64,000 nucleotides of DNA from Massilia sp. YIM B02769 (GTDB taxonomy: Bacteria > Pseudomonadota > Gammaproteobacteria > Burkholderiales > Burkholderiaceae_D). The DNA is taken from the NCBI RefSeq assembly GCF_030411995.1, contig NZ_JASNRC010000006.1:62001-126000 (forward strand), given 5' to 3'. Each line of letters opens with the position of its first letter. Positions within the stretch are counted from its first letter, which is position 1. Below the pieces are notes generated by a model. The model saw only the letters and a program-made list of their open reading frames with translations. It was not told the origin of the DNA and did not search any database. Positions 55,764 to 64,000 of the stretch are shown here, piece by piece. The position numbers and the translations under genes are program-made.

Positions 55764-56624
55764 TTAGGCCTTGGCGATCAGCGCGGTGCCGGTGCGCTCG
55801 AGCGCCACGACGAAGGCGTCGGCCAGGGTGGCCTTGGTGATCACGTCTTCGAGATTGACGCCCAGGTGCACGATGGTCTGCGCGATTTGAGGACGGATGC
55901 CGCTGATGATGCAGTCGGCGCCCATCAGGCGCGCGGCGGCGATGGTCTTCATCAGGTGCTGGGCCACCAGGGTGTCGACGGTCGGCACGCCGGTGATGTC
56001 GATGATGGCGATGATGGCGCCGGTGTCGACGATCTTTTGCAGGATGTTTTCCATCACCACCTGGGTGCGCGCCGAATCCAGGGTGCCGATCAGCGGCAGC
56101 GCCAGGATGCCGTTCCACAGCTTCACGACCGGGGTCGACAGCTCCAGCAGTTCCTGCTGCTGGCGCACGATGATCTGGTCTTTCGCTTTCTGGAAGACTT
56201 CGATGGTGTACAGGCCGAGCTTGTCGAGCAGGGTGCTGATCGACCACGACGCGGCGGCCAGGGCTTCCGGTTCGGCGGCGAAGCCGGCACTCATCTGGGC
56301 GAAGATCGGCTGCTTCAGCGAGAACACGAACGTGGCGGTTTCGCTCGGGGTCGAGCCCGACTTGGCGCGGCTGGACGAGATCTCGGCCAGCAAATCGCGC
56401 ACTTCATCCCACGAACGGTGGTCGACGTTTTCCAGCTCGCCACCGCGGGTGGCGGCAGCAAAGGCAGCCAGGAACTGCTGGCAATGGCCGCGTAGTTGCG
56501 CCTTCGAGCTGGCAGTGCCGCGCACGGTCAGCGCCTCGAGCTGCGCAATCCATTGCGAGCCGATCTCGGCTTCGTGTTCCTGGATGAGCTGGCTGATGCG
56601 GGCGGCGTTGTCCTTCGTGGTCAT
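55764..56624 (-). CDS. rsbR: Stressosome sensor RsbR
   Basis: 286 residues from ATG 56624. The N-terminal 155 residues are an all-helical RsbRD-type sensor (RsbR_N; WIAQLEAL, DLLAEISSSRA) rather than a non-haem globin, and a linker helix leads to a C-terminal STAS domain (about 160-280). Phosphosites align as S184 (B. subtilis Thr171) and T218 (Thr205, in VDTLVAQH). First gene of the six-gene operon; a TATAGT at 56721-56716 is a possible -10 box. Confidence 0.93.
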   Translation of the reverse strand: MTTKDNAARISQLIQEHEAEIGSQWIAQLEALTVRGTASSKAQLRGHCQQFLAAFAAATRGGELENVDHRSWDEVRDLLAEISSSRAKSGSTPSETATFVFSLKQPIFAQMSAGFAAEPEALAAASWSISTLLDKLGLYTIEVFQKAKDQIIVRQQQELLELSTPVVKLWNGILALPLIGTLDSARTQVVMENILQKIVDTGAIIAIIDITGVPTVDTLVAQHLMKTIAAARLMGADCIISGIRPQIAQTIVHLGVNLEDVITKATLADAFVVALERTGTALIAKA

Positions 56625-56797
56625 CTCTTCGTCCTTGGTAGGTAGGTTTGGCGTAGTGGTCCGGAACCGTGTGCGCAAGCGCGGCGCACCGCTCCCATGA
56701 TTGGAAAAATGGCCAACTATAACATCTATTTAACTTTCACCACGGCACGGTTGTGCATACGAAAAAGCGCGGAGATACACAATTGACAGGCTGTTTT

Positions 56798-58006
56798 TTA
56801 TTCCGCTGCGAGCGCGCTCAAGATGGCCTCGTCCGGGAAGGCCGTCACGCGCCAGCGCGGCAACTGGAACCCTTCCTCGCGCACCATCAAGTGGCCGGCG
56901 GCGGCAACCAGGTCGGCCCAGGCGACATTCCAGCGCCGCCCTTCCCGGCCCGGCTCGTCGAGGTAGCCGAGCACGATGCGGTCGGTCTCGGGCAGCAACG
57001 CCTCGACGCCGGCGGTCCAGGTCGACACACTGAAGATACGCTCCTCCTCGCCCTTTACCAGCATGTAGGTGGCAACGAAAACATCGGTTCCGTCCTGCTC
57101 GTAGCGCTGGTCGAGCAAGCCCTTCTGCTCGGCGTAGTCTTCCTGCAGCGCCACGCGCCGCAAATCGGCCAGCTTGCGCGCCACTTCCTCGTCCGCCGGG
57201 ACGTAGGGAACCGCCTTGCCGTCGACGTATTCGTACATCAGGGTCGACACGCGCCGCCCCTCGGTCTGGATCGCCGACTGCGCATAGGTCACCAGGGTCA
57301 GCAAGTCGTCGCGGTCGTGCGAGGCCGACAGCAGCATGCGCCCGCGCGTCGGGATCATCACGACCGGATGCTGGCCGGCCACGCGGTGCACCAGGTCGGG
57401 CAGCAGGATGCGCGAGGAATCGTAGGCGTCGTTCCAGTCGCTGGCGTACAGGTTGGCGCCCAGCTGGACGAATTGTTCGGCCGCCAGGTCGCGCAGGTTG
57501 TCGAGGGCGATGGCGTGGGCGGTTTCCTTGGACACGCCCCATTTGTCGAGCTGGCTGGTGTCGAGGATGCGGGTCAGGTGCTCGGTGTCCCAGGCCAGCA
57601 GCATCACGGTATCGAGGCTGAAGTCGTTTACTGCGAAGCCGGTGTTCGGGGCGGCCCCGGTGGCCAGCGGGCCGAGTTGGGCGGCCTGGAGGAAGGCGCC
57701 GGTGCGCAGCACGGGCAGCAGCTTGCGTTTTGCGCCCTCGAAGGTGTCCGGGATATCGGTCTGGACGAACAGGTTCGAATACTTGTCCACCACGGCGCGG
57801 CGCCCGGCGCGCGAGGCCTGGCAATAGTCGTGGTAGAAGTTGTGCAGGTTGACGGCGCCGCTTTCGGCGCCCGGCATCAGGATGCGGAAGTTGGTTGCGT
57901 CGAATTCCATCGGGCCTTGAAAACCGCGCTCCCTGGCGGCCCCCATGGCGATCTGCGCGAATTTTTCAGGCGAGGGCTTGCGGAAGAAAAGGTCGAGGAT
58001 TCCCAC
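56798..58006 (-). CDS. DUF1444/YtpQ-like (UPF0354) protein
   Basis: 402 residues from GTG 58006 (GVGILDLFFRKPSPEKF-like start, with GGAG 7 bp upstream); an ATG 22 codons earlier is less likely. The YDSSRILLPDLVHRVAG and MIPTRGRMLLSASHDR stretches resemble the DUF1444 family, which has no known function. The C-terminal part is Trp- and acid-rich. It is upstream of rsbR and in the same orientation, but 170 bp away. Confidence 0.7.
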   Translation of the reverse strand: MGILDLFFRKPSPEKFAQIAMGAARERGFQGPMEFDATNFRILMPGAESGAVNLHNFYHDYCQASRAGRRAVVDKYSNLFVQTDIPDTFEGAKRKLLPVLRTGAFLQAAQLGPLATGAAPNTGFAVNDFSLDTVMLLAWDTEHLTRILDTSQLDKWGVSKETAHAIALDNLRDLAAEQFVQLGANLYASDWNDAYDSSRILLPDLVHRVAGQHPVVMIPTRGRMLLSASHDRDDLLTLVTYAQSAIQTEGRRVSTLMYEYVDGKAVPYVPADEEVARKLADLRRVALQEDYAEQKGLLDQRYEQDGTDVFVATYMLVKGEEERIFSVSTWTAGVEALLPETDRIVLGYLDEPGREGRRWNVAWADLVAAAGHLMVREEGFQLPRWRVTAFPDEAILSALAAE

Positions 58007-58061
58007 TGTGTGCTCCGAGATGGCGATAGCTCGGCAGTGTAGAGGGCTGGCGTAGCGGCGT

Positions 58062-58165
58062 CCATCGATCAATCGTGCGTGCTCAGCTCCGGATCATTCG
58101 CAAGGCTGCAGATTCCGGATCAATCGCGCTGTAACCGGCTCCGGATCAATCGTGCTGCAATCCGT
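58062..58165. repeat. 26-bp degenerate tandem repeat, about four units
   Basis: Units start at 58062, 58088, 58114 and 58140, with the shared core CCGGATCAATCG and GCTG. It abuts the CCGTACGG of the neighbouring REP-like hairpin. Read away from that hairpin the unit contains ACGATTGATCCGG, which resembles ACGATTCAATCACGG of the 28-bp array. Confidence 0.75.
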
Positions 58166-58364
58166 ACGGTGGGCACCCCGTGCCCACGCGGTTACGTGCG
58201 CGTCCTTTCTCCGGCGGCCGTGACTATTCGCCCGCCGGCTCGACACCTGGATACAAGCGCTAGCGAGACGCTTTTTGATGCGCTGCGAAGACGCGGCAAT
58301 ATCGATCAAACGAACGCCAACAATGATCATCGTTCCGCGTGGGCACGGCGTGCCCACCGTACGG
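58162..58364. repeat. Second composite element: inverted pair of REP-like hairpins
   Basis: Hairpins GTGGGCAC-CCC-GTGCCCAC (58169-58187) and GTGGGCAC-GGC-GTGCCCAC (58339-58357) are inverted, each with CCGTACGG outside. The interior ends ATCATCGTTCCGCG, like GCATCGTTCCGCG in the first element. Just right of the second hairpin, TTACCGCCGCCGG resembles one diverged 28-bp unit. Confidence 0.85.
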
Positions 58365-58402
58365 TTACCGCCGCCGGTCATTGCCGATGCACCGAGCGCC
58401 CA

Positions 58403-58438
58403 TAAAAAAACCGCCAGGCTCACGCACTGGCGGTTTTC
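58403..58438 (-). terminator. Intrinsic terminator of pnp
   Basis: AACCGCCAG and CTGGCGGTT form a 9-bp stem with a 9-base loop, followed on the minus strand by a run of T. It lies 34 bp beyond the pnp stop. Confidence 0.85.
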
Positions 58439-58471
58439 ATTATTGAAGCGGCGAACCGCTCCCGATACGAC

Positions 58472-60574
58472 TTACTGCGCCGCAGCCTCAGCCGGATCAG
58501 CCGCCTTCATCGACAGCTTCAGGCGACCACGCTCGTCGGTCTCCAGCACCTTCACGCGCACCTGCTGGCCTTCCTTCAGGTAATCGGCAACCGCGTTCAC
58601 ACGCTCGTTGGCGATCTGCGAGATGTGCAGCAGGCCGTCCTTGCCCGGCATGACTTGCACGATCGCGCCGAAGTCCAGCAGCTTGAGCACGGTGCCGTCG
58701 TAGGTCTTGCCCACTTCGACCGATGCGGTCAGCTCTTCGATGCGGCGCTTGGCTTCCTGGCCGGCAGCGGCGTCGACCGAGGCGATGGTCACGATGCCTT
58801 CGTCGGTGATGTCGATCTGGGTGCCGGTTTCTTCGGTCAGCGCGCGGATGACAGCGCCGCCCTTGCCGATCACGTCGCGGATCTTCTCAGGGTTGATCTT
58901 GATGGTGATCAGGCGCGGTGCGAAGTCCGACAGCTCGGTCTTCACGGTCGGCACGGCCTTCTGCATTTCGGCCAGGATGTGCTGGCGGCCTTCCTTGGCT
59001 TGCGCCAGCGCCACCTGCATGATTTCCTTGGTGATGCCCTGGATCTTGATGTCCATCTGCAGCGCGGTGATGCCCTGCGCGGTGCCGGCGACCTTGAAGT
59101 CCATGTCGCCCAGGTGGTCTTCGTCACCCAGGATGTCGGTCAGGACCGCGAACTTGCCGCCTTCCTTGATCAGGCCCATGGCGATGCCGGCGACGTGCGC
59201 CTTCATCGGCACGCCGGCGTCCATCAGTGCCAGGCAGCCGCCGCAGACCGATGCCATCGACGAGGAACCGTTCGATTCGGTGATTTCCGACACCAGGCGC
59301 ACCGAGTACGAGAACTCTTCCGGCGATGGCAGCGCTGCAACGAGTGCGCGCTTGGCCAGGCGGCCGTGGCCGATTTCGCGGCGCTTCGGGGTGCCCACGC
59401 GGCCGGTTTCGCCGGTAGCGAACGGAGGCATGTTGTAGTGCATCATGAAGTCGTCGGTGTACTCGCCCATCAGCGCGTCGATCTTCTGGCTGTCGCGTGC
59501 GGTGCCGAGGGTGGCGATGACCAGCGCCTGGGTTTCGCCGCGGGTGAACAGGGCCGAGCCGTGGGTACGCGGCAGGACGCTGGTGCGGATCGAGATCGGA
59601 CGCACGGTGCGGGTGTCGCGGCCGTCGATGCGCGGCTCGCCTTCCAGGATCTGCGAACGAACGACCTTGGCTTCCATGTCGAACAAAATGTTGCCGACTT
59701 CGGCGGCGTCGGCCTGCACGCCCTGCTCGCTAAGTGCGGCCAGGACTTCGTTTGAGAGCGACTTCAGCTTTTGCTGGCGCGCCGATTTTTCGCGGGTCTG
59801 GTAGGCGTCGCGGATTTTCGCGTCGGCCAGGGCGGCCACTTGGCCGATCAGGACTTCGTTCTTGGCCGGGGCGGTCCACTCGACTTCCGGCTTGCCGCCT
59901 TCGGCCACCAGGTCGTGGATGGCGTCGATGACGGCGCGCATCTGGTCGTGGCCGTAGACGACCGCGCCCAGCATGATTTCTTCCGACAGTTGCTGGGCTT
60001 CCGATTCCACCATCAGGACGGCGGTTTCGGTACCGGCAACGACCAGGTCCATCTGCGAGGTCTTCAGCTGGGTGGTGGTCGGGTTCAGGATGAACTGGCC
60101 GTTGGCGTAGCCGACGCGGGCGGCGCCGATCGGGCCGCTGAACGGGATGCCCGACACTGCCAGGGCAGCCGAGGCGCCGATCATGGCCGGGATGTCCGGA
60201 TCGATCTCAGGGTTGACCGACAGCACGTGGATGATGACCTGGACTTCGTTCAGGTAGCCTTCCGGGAACAGCGGGCGGATCGGACGGTCGATCAGGCGCG
60301 AGGTGAGGGTTTCCTTTTCGGAAGGACGGCCTTCGCGCTTGAAGAAACCGCCCGGGATTTTACCGGCTGCGTACGTTTTTTCGATGTAGTCGACGGTCAG
60401 GGGGAAGAAGTCCTGGCCTGGCTTCGCGTCTTTTTTCGCGACCACGGTGGCCAGCACGACGGTGTCTTCGACCGAGACGATGACGGCACCGGATGCCTGA
60501 CGGGCGATTTCACCGGTTTCCAGGGTGACGGTGTGTTGGCCGTACTGGAAGGTTTTCGTAACTTTATTAAACAT
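58472..60574 (-). CDS. pnp: Polynucleotide phosphorylase
   Basis: 700 residues. Two RNase PH domains, a KH domain ([18 protein letters not shown]) and a C-terminal S1 domain ([26 protein letters not shown] in pieces, then LLHISQIA). It degrades RNA from the 3' end by phosphorolysis and is part of the degradosome. The ATG is preceded by AAAGGGA. It follows rpsO with a terminator-like stem between, as in many bacteria. Confidence 0.97.
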   Translation of the reverse strand: MFNKVTKTFQYGQHTVTLETGEIARQASGAVIVSVEDTVVLATVVAKKDAKPGQDFFPLTVDYIEKTYAAGKIPGGFFKREGRPSEKETLTSRLIDRPIRPLFPEGYLNEVQVIIHVLSVNPEIDPDIPAMIGASAALAVSGIPFSGPIGAARVGYANGQFILNPTTTQLKTSQMDLVVAGTETAVLMVESEAQQLSEEIMLGAVVYGHDQMRAVIDAIHDLVAEGGKPEVEWTAPAKNEVLIGQVAALADAKIRDAYQTREKSARQQKLKSLSNEVLAALSEQGVQADAAEVGNILFDMEAKVVRSQILEGEPRIDGRDTRTVRPISIRTSVLPRTHGSALFTRGETQALVIATLGTARDSQKIDALMGEYTDDFMMHYNMPPFATGETGRVGTPKRREIGHGRLAKRALVAALPSPEEFSYSVRLVSEITESNGSSSMASVCGGCLALMDAGVPMKAHVAGIAMGLIKEGGKFAVLTDILGDEDHLGDMDFKVAGTAQGITALQMDIKIQGITKEIMQVALAQAKEGRQHILAEMQKAVPTVKTELSDFAPRLITIKINPEKIRDVIGKGGAVIRALTEETGTQIDITDEGIVTIASVDAAAGQEAKRRIEELTASVEVGKTYDGTVLKLLDFGAIVQVMPGKDGLLHISQIANERVNAVADYLKEGQQVRVKVLETDERGRLKLSMKAADPAEAAAQ

Positions 60575-60683
60575 GGGTAATCCCTTTCTATTTGCCGACA
60601 GATTTTCAGGAGCTGTCGTTCACCTCATTACTGACGCCCGGACAGCGGCGTATTTACTTCAAACTGCGAACGGCTGAAACAAA

Positions 60684-60718
60684 AAATGCCCGCGTCAGCA
60701 ACACTGGCGCAGGCATTT
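60684..60718 (-). terminator. rpsO terminator / rpsO-pnp intergenic hairpin
   Basis: On the minus strand AAATGCC and GGCATTT extend a GCGCCAG/CTGACGC stem (one mismatch, one G-T pair) and are followed by TTTTTT. It resembles the rpsO-pnp attenuating terminator of E. coli in position. Confidence 0.82.
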
Positions 60719-60744
60719 CATCGTTAAACCGACTGGCGCAAAGA

Positions 60745-61014
60745 TTACTTACGCAGGCCGAGTTTGGCGATCAGGTCACGGTAACGGTTCAGGTCTTTGC
60801 CCTTCAGGTAAGCCAGCAGGCTCTTACGACGGTTGACCATCATGATCAGGCCGCGGCGCGAGTGGTGGTCTTTCTGGTGGGCTTTGAAGTGGCCGTTCAG
60901 TTCGTTGATGCGTGCGGTCAGCAGTGCAACTTGCACTTCCGGCGAACCGGTGTCGTTCTGGCCACGAGCGTTGTCCGCGATGATCGCGGCTTTGTTGATG
61001 TTTTCTACGGACAT
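60745..61014 (-). CDS. rpsO: 30S ribosomal protein S15
   Basis: 89 residues from ATG 61014. Contains [31 protein letters not shown] and the C-terminal [13 protein letters not shown]. Binds 16S rRNA early in 30S assembly. An in-frame extension to 61059 is unnecessary. Confidence 0.98.
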   Translation of the reverse strand: MSVENINKAAIIADNARGQNDTGSPEVQVALLTARINELNGHFKAHQKDHHSRRGLIMMVNRRKSLLAYLKGKDLNRYRDLIAKLGLRK

Positions 61015-61100
61015 GATGTTACCTTTCACATGCGGTGCAAGAGTCGGAACCCAGCGCACCGTGATTGTTCATAAGCCTGCCCAAAACGGACAGACCCGCC

Positions 61101-61130
61101 AGTATATGCGAAAACAGTTGGCATCACCAG
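61101..61130 (-). promoter_or_regulatory. Candidate rpsO promoter
   Basis: TATACT on the minus strand (61106-61101) lies about 87 bp before the rpsO ATG; the best -35-like word 17 bp upstream is a weak TGGTGA. The leader is long enough for S15 autoregulation. Confidence 0.45.
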
Positions 61131-61189
61131 CGTTTACCGCCGCGAAGCTGGGGCATCATGGAGTCCTCAGCCATTTTGCGAGGTGAATG

Positions 61190-61696
61190 ATGCACAAAAT
61201 GATAAAGATGGCAATGTTATGTGCGGCAATCGTGCTGGCCGGCTGCGTCGGTCCTTTCATGCGCGAAGTGCCGAACCCGGGCGAACCGGTGGCCGCCGTC
61301 ACCGCCAAGCTGGGCCAGCCCACGGGCAGCTACCCTGCCCCGGACGGCGGCCGGATGCTCGAATACGCCACCGGGCCGATGGGGCAATTTACCTGGATGG
61401 CGCGCATCGGGCCGGATGGGCGATTGGTGTCGTACGAGCAGGTGCTTACCGGGGAAAAGTTCGCGACGATCAAGATCGACAAGGCCACCAAGGCCGACGT
61501 GCTGAGCACCATCGGCCGCCCGGCGGAGCGCTCGGGCGTGGCCATGCACAACTACGAAGTCTGGTCTTACCGTTACAAGGAAGCCGGCGTCTGGAACTCG
61601 CTGATGCACGTGCACTTCGACCAGGCCGGCGTGGTGCGCATGATGCAGAACGGACCCGATCCGATGTTCGAGCCGCGCGAACGCTTCAGCTGGTAA
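61190..61696 (+). CDS. Outer-membrane lipoprotein, BamE/OmlA-like fold
   Basis: 168 residues from the second of two adjacent ATGs (61187, 61190); GAGG is better spaced for the latter. A lipobox (VLAGC) predicts lipidation. Two repeats of a SmpA-like pattern follow (VAAVTAKLGQPTG and KADVLSTIGRPAERS, each before an aromatic beta strand). This suggests a BLIP-like or BamE-like fold, but it is not BamE itself. Function unknown. Confidence 0.75.
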   Translation: MHKMIKMAMLCAAIVLAGCVGPFMREVPNPGEPVAAVTAKLGQPTGSYPAPDGGRMLEYATGPMGQFTWMARIGPDGRLVSYEQVLTGEKFATIKIDKATKADVLSTIGRPAERSGVAMHNYEVWSYRYKEAGVWNSLMHVHFDQAGVVRMMQNGPDPMFEPRERFSW

Positions 61697-61719
61697 GCGG
61701 CTGCCCTGGAGCCAGGCGC

Positions 61720-62607
61720 TTAGCGGGCAACAGGCTGGCGGCCGCCGTCGCTGCGCACGAACGCTTCCACCGCGTCGAGCGTCGGCGCCAGCGTGTGCAG
61801 CGAGCGCGAGAGCGATGCGACCAGGGTGGCGTGGTTGACGCCGTCGTAGTACAGCTCGCGCACCGGCACATGTTTTTCGCGCAGGCGCGTGGCCAGGGCG
61901 CCGGTATTGCGCACCGGGTTGACCGTCTTGTCCTCGTAGGCGGCAATCAGGAGGGCCGGCGGCGCGCCGGCGCTGACGTGCTGCACCGGCTGCGAATCCG
62001 GCGGCGTGTCGGGATAGTTGAATACCGGACGCGTGGTCTTGTTCTGCACCGGGAGGAAGTCGTAGGGGCCGGCCAGGCCGATCCAGCCGCGCAGCGACTC
62101 CGGCTTGACGCCCTGCTTGCCGAGCCAGCGCGCGTCGAGCGCCAGCATCGCGGCATTGTAGGCGCCGGCGCTGTGGCCCATCACGAAGACCCGCTTCGGG
62201 TCGCCGCCGTAGTTGCCGATCTCGCGCTCGGTCCACGCCACGGCCTGGGCGGCATCGTCGAGGAAGTCGGGATAGCGCGCTTCCGGATACAGCCGGTAAT
62301 CGGGCACGACCACCACGAAGCCGCGCTTGGCCAGCGCCTGGCCGACAAAAGCATAGTCCTCGCGCTTGCCGCTTACCCAGTTACCTCCGTAAAAGAAGAC
62401 GATGACCGGCGCCGTGCCGGCGTTGTTCGCGGGCTGGTAGATGTCGAGCTTGTTGCGCTCGCCCTTGCCATAGTGGATGGCCTGGGTGGCGCGCGCGTCG
62501 CCGTCGGGCGATACCGCGTTCACCAGTTTCAGGGGCGAGCAGGCGGACAGGGTGGCAGCCAGGAGTGCGAGGGCCAGGACAGGCAGGACGGTTGCAGGTC
62601 GGAACAT
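61720..62607 (-). CDS. Lipoprotein alpha/beta hydrolase (carboxylesterase)
   Basis: 295 residues with a lipobox LSAC at C23. Oxyanion motif FFYGGNWVSG (an HGG variant), nucleophile S146 in VMGHSAGAYNA, acid in AAYEDKTV and catalytic His in DGVNHATLV. The pattern matches BD-FAE/hormone-sensitive-lipase-like esterases. It converges on the small lipoprotein gene. Confidence 0.88.
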   Translation of the reverse strand: MFRPATVLPVLALALLAATLSACSPLKLVNAVSPDGDARATQAIHYGKGERNKLDIYQPANNAGTAPVIVFFYGGNWVSGKREDYAFVGQALAKRGFVVVVPDYRLYPEARYPDFLDDAAQAVAWTEREIGNYGGDPKRVFVMGHSAGAYNAAMLALDARWLGKQGVKPESLRGWIGLAGPYDFLPVQNKTTRPVFNYPDTPPDSQPVQHVSAGAPPALLIAAYEDKTVNPVRNTGALATRLREKHVPVRELYYDGVNHATLVASLSRSLHTLAPTLDAVEAFVRSDGGRQPVAR

Positions 62608-62684
62608 GGTGTCGCCAATACGGAAAGATGAGTCCAGTATATCCCGCTGGCATCGGTTTTCCGCGCACCCAAGGCATCTTATTT

Positions 62685-62842
62685 AGAACCTGTCTCGGTA
62701 GGAGGGAGGAAGTTGATGACGATGCATGACGAGCGCGGGCAAGGCGCGAGGAGGCCGCATGGCGAGCCATGCAACGACGAGCAACGCAGTACCCGCTTGT
62801 CAGGCGCGTCAGAAACGACTCGCTCCTACCGAGATAGGTTCT
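62685..62842. mobile_element. MITE-like element with 20-bp terminal inverted repeats
   Basis: Left end AGAACCTGTCTCGGTAGGAG (62685-62704) and right end, reverse complement, differ at one position. Inside are 118 bp with a GCATGG-CGAG-CCATGC hairpin and no gene. No clear target duplication is visible. It lies directly upstream of the TonB-like gene. Confidence 0.7.
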
Positions 62843-62886
62843 TACAGCCCGGACAGCCACGCACTTTCGCCCTATACTGTTGCGTT

Positions 62887-63636
62887 ATGGATAACACATA
62901 CGCACTGCCGCCAGGGCTGCGGCCACGCCATGCCACCGGGATCGGCATCTCGCTGGCCGTGCACGCCTCGCTGCTGGCCATGTGGCAGATGTCGCGCCCG
63001 GTTCCCGCGCCCGACGACTGGACACCGGAAACCATGGTGCTGCGGCTCTTGCCTGAACCTGCACCGAAGCCTGCCCCTGCGCCGCAGGACCCGGTGGCCG
63101 TGGCGGCGCCGCGCGCCCTTGCCGGTTCGCATGCGCCGAGCGCGGCCAGGAAGGCGCCTGCGCCCATGGCCGCCCCGGCGCCGGCCATGCAGGCGGCGGT
63201 TTCCGAGCAGGACGCTGCCGAACCGGAGCCGGCTGTGCCCGGCGAGGCCCCTGCCCCGCCCGCATCCGGCAGCATGCTGGAACGTGCCCGAGCGATCGCC
63301 GGCGGCGCCGACCGCGCCATGCGCAAGGAACATCCGACGCGCGGCATCTTGGCGCCAGTCGTGACGCCGCAGATGAAGCTGCAAAAAGGAATTGTTAGGG
63401 CGAACGAACTGGCGCCCAACAAATGGTATGAGGCGCCGAAGACCGAGGAAGTCCTCGATCCCAGCCATTACGACCGCCGGCGCTACCGGATCGTCGGGGC
63501 GAGGGGCACCTATTGCGTGACCTACGAATCCCACCATGCGCCCGACGGTCTCGATACGATGCGCGATGGCATCAAACCGAAGAAGACGACTTGCGACCCC
63601 GATTGGTCGCCGCCAACTGCCCAGAAATGGAACTGA
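62887..63636 (+). CDS. TonB-like proline-rich protein, hypothetical
   Basis: 249 residues from ATG 62887. A cytoplasmic N-terminus and one hydrophobic segment (about 17-35, GIGISLAVHASLLAMW) precede a Pro/Ala-rich region (about 55-130), as in TonB proteins. The C-terminal domain has two cysteines (GTYCVTYES, KKTTCDPDW) and is not the TonB fold as far as I can see. A TATACT lies 8 bp before the ATG and no ribosome site is present, so the mRNA may be leaderless. An upstream in-frame start would run through the inverted-repeat element and is rejected. Confidence 0.72.
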   Translation: MDNTYALPPGLRPRHATGIGISLAVHASLLAMWQMSRPVPAPDDWTPETMVLRLLPEPAPKPAPAPQDPVAVAAPRALAGSHAPSAARKAPAPMAAPAPAMQAAVSEQDAAEPEPAVPGEAPAPPASGSMLERARAIAGGADRAMRKEHPTRGILAPVVTPQMKLQKGIVRANELAPNKWYEAPKTEEVLDPSHYDRRRYRIVGARGTYCVTYESHHAPDGLDTMRDGIKPKKTTCDPDWSPPTAQKWN

Positions 63637-63648
63637 ACAGTTGACATA

Positions 63649-63677
63649 AAAACGGCGCGTATCGCACGCGCCGTTTT
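63649..63677. terminator. Bidirectional terminator
   Basis: AAAACGGCGCGT and ACGCGCCGTTTT form a perfect 12-bp stem with a 5-base loop between the TonB-like gene and the convergent pssA. Confidence 0.85.
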
Positions 63678-63691
63678 GCATCAAGCCGGGC

Positions 63692-64000
63692 TCAGCGGCG
63701 CGGTGTGTCGTCGAGCGGATCGTCGTCCGTCGGGATGATGCTGACCGGCTTGCCCTTGGCACGCTGCAGCACATACACCGCATAGCCCGACAGGCCGTAC
63801 AGCACGAAGATCGGCCACAGCACCTTGGTCGGGTCGCTCGCCACCAGCGCAAACGCCAGCACGATCAGGAACACGACGATGAAGGGCACCGACTTGCGGA
63901 AGTTCACGTCCTTGAAGCTGTAGAACGGCACGTTCGAAACCATGGTCAGGCCGGCGAACACGGCGATGCACCAGCTCACCCAGTCGACCTGGCGTGCGCT
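63692..64000 (-). CDS. pssA: CDP-diacylglycerol-serine O-phosphatidyltransferase (C-terminal part)
   Basis: The frame is open to the window end, giving the last 102 residues. VSNVPFYSFKDVNFRKSVPF followed by hydrophobic segments (FIVVFLIVLAFALVASD, WPIFVLYGLSGYAVYVL) matches the C-terminal half of membrane-type PssA. The CDP-alcohol phosphotransferase signature lies outside the window. The enzyme makes phosphatidylserine for phosphatidylethanolamine synthesis. Confidence 0.85.
   Translation of the reverse strand, partial: SARQVDWVSWCIAVFAGLTMVSNVPFYSFKDVNFRKSVPFIVVFLIVLAFALVASDPTKVLWPIFVLYGLSGYAVYVLQRAKGKPVSIIPTDDDPLDDTPRR

Noticed and set aside
58079-58423. Small frames of about 108 codons on both strands
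   Set aside because: They consist of the composite REP element and the pnp terminator.
62713-62886. N-terminal extension of the TonB-like protein
   Set aside because: The added residues come from the inverted-repeat element and have no protein-like features; ATG 62887 precedes the membrane segment sensibly.

Overview
The window comes from a GC-rich betaproteobacterium, most likely an Oxalobacteraceae member of the Massilia/Duganella type. The evidence is the block tpiA-secG-tRNA-Leu(GAG)-nuoA to nuoN-DUF2818, the ispD-ispF pair, a polyhydroxyalkanoate phasin, rpsO-pnp next to each other, and betaproteobacterial protein features throughout. No rRNA, complete insertion sequence, prophage or CRISPR array is visible.

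Layout. 0-6.3 kb: the tail of a phosphoethanolamine-transferase-like sulfatase-fold protein, two small DUF proteins, then a tightly coupled operon (stand-alone receiver, HEAT-repeat membrane protein, PgaC-like family 2 glycosyltransferase, secreted barrel-like protein). 6.4-7.8 kb: a divergent bdcR/bdcA pair. 7.8-17 kb: a dCache-PAS sensor kinase, ribA, a secreted serine protease coupled to an FHA membrane protein, a phasin, an FMN reductase, an MFS carrier and others. 17-20 kb: the guanidinium exporter gdx under a guanidine-II riboswitch, then ispF, ispD, a secreted HExxH protein and a Nudix hydrolase. 20-37 kb: complex I (14 genes on the minus strand) behind tRNA-Leu, secG and tpiA. 37-49 kb: quinone oxidoreductase, SGNH esterase, a lower-GC patch with few genes, Sel1 and DUF2807 proteins, an M16 peptidase pair, a BCCT carrier and an esterase-like protein. 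49-58 kb: a 1.1-kb array of 28-bp tandem repeats downstream of a six-gene stressosome operon. 58-64 kb: pnp, rpsO, a lipoprotein, a lipoprotein esterase, a small inverted-repeat element, a TonB-like proline-rich protein and the end of pssA.

The most notable locus is 49.4-58.4 kb. An RsbR-RsbS-RsbT stressosome is followed, through three 4-base ATGA overlaps, by an RsbT-like/PP2C phosphatase fusion, a histidine kinase with a degenerate RsbT-like N-terminus, and a REC-PAS-kinase-REC hybrid. The operon runs directly into 33 identical plus about 5 diverged 28-bp repeats, each holding a small hairpin. The whole locus is bracketed by two related composite elements made of inverted pairs of a REP-like hairpin; short tandem repeats adjoin the CCGTACGG end of the hairpin at both. 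The same REP-like family (GTAGGGTGG or GTACGGTGG, variable palindromic arms, CCACGCG) recurs in at least seven intergenic places.
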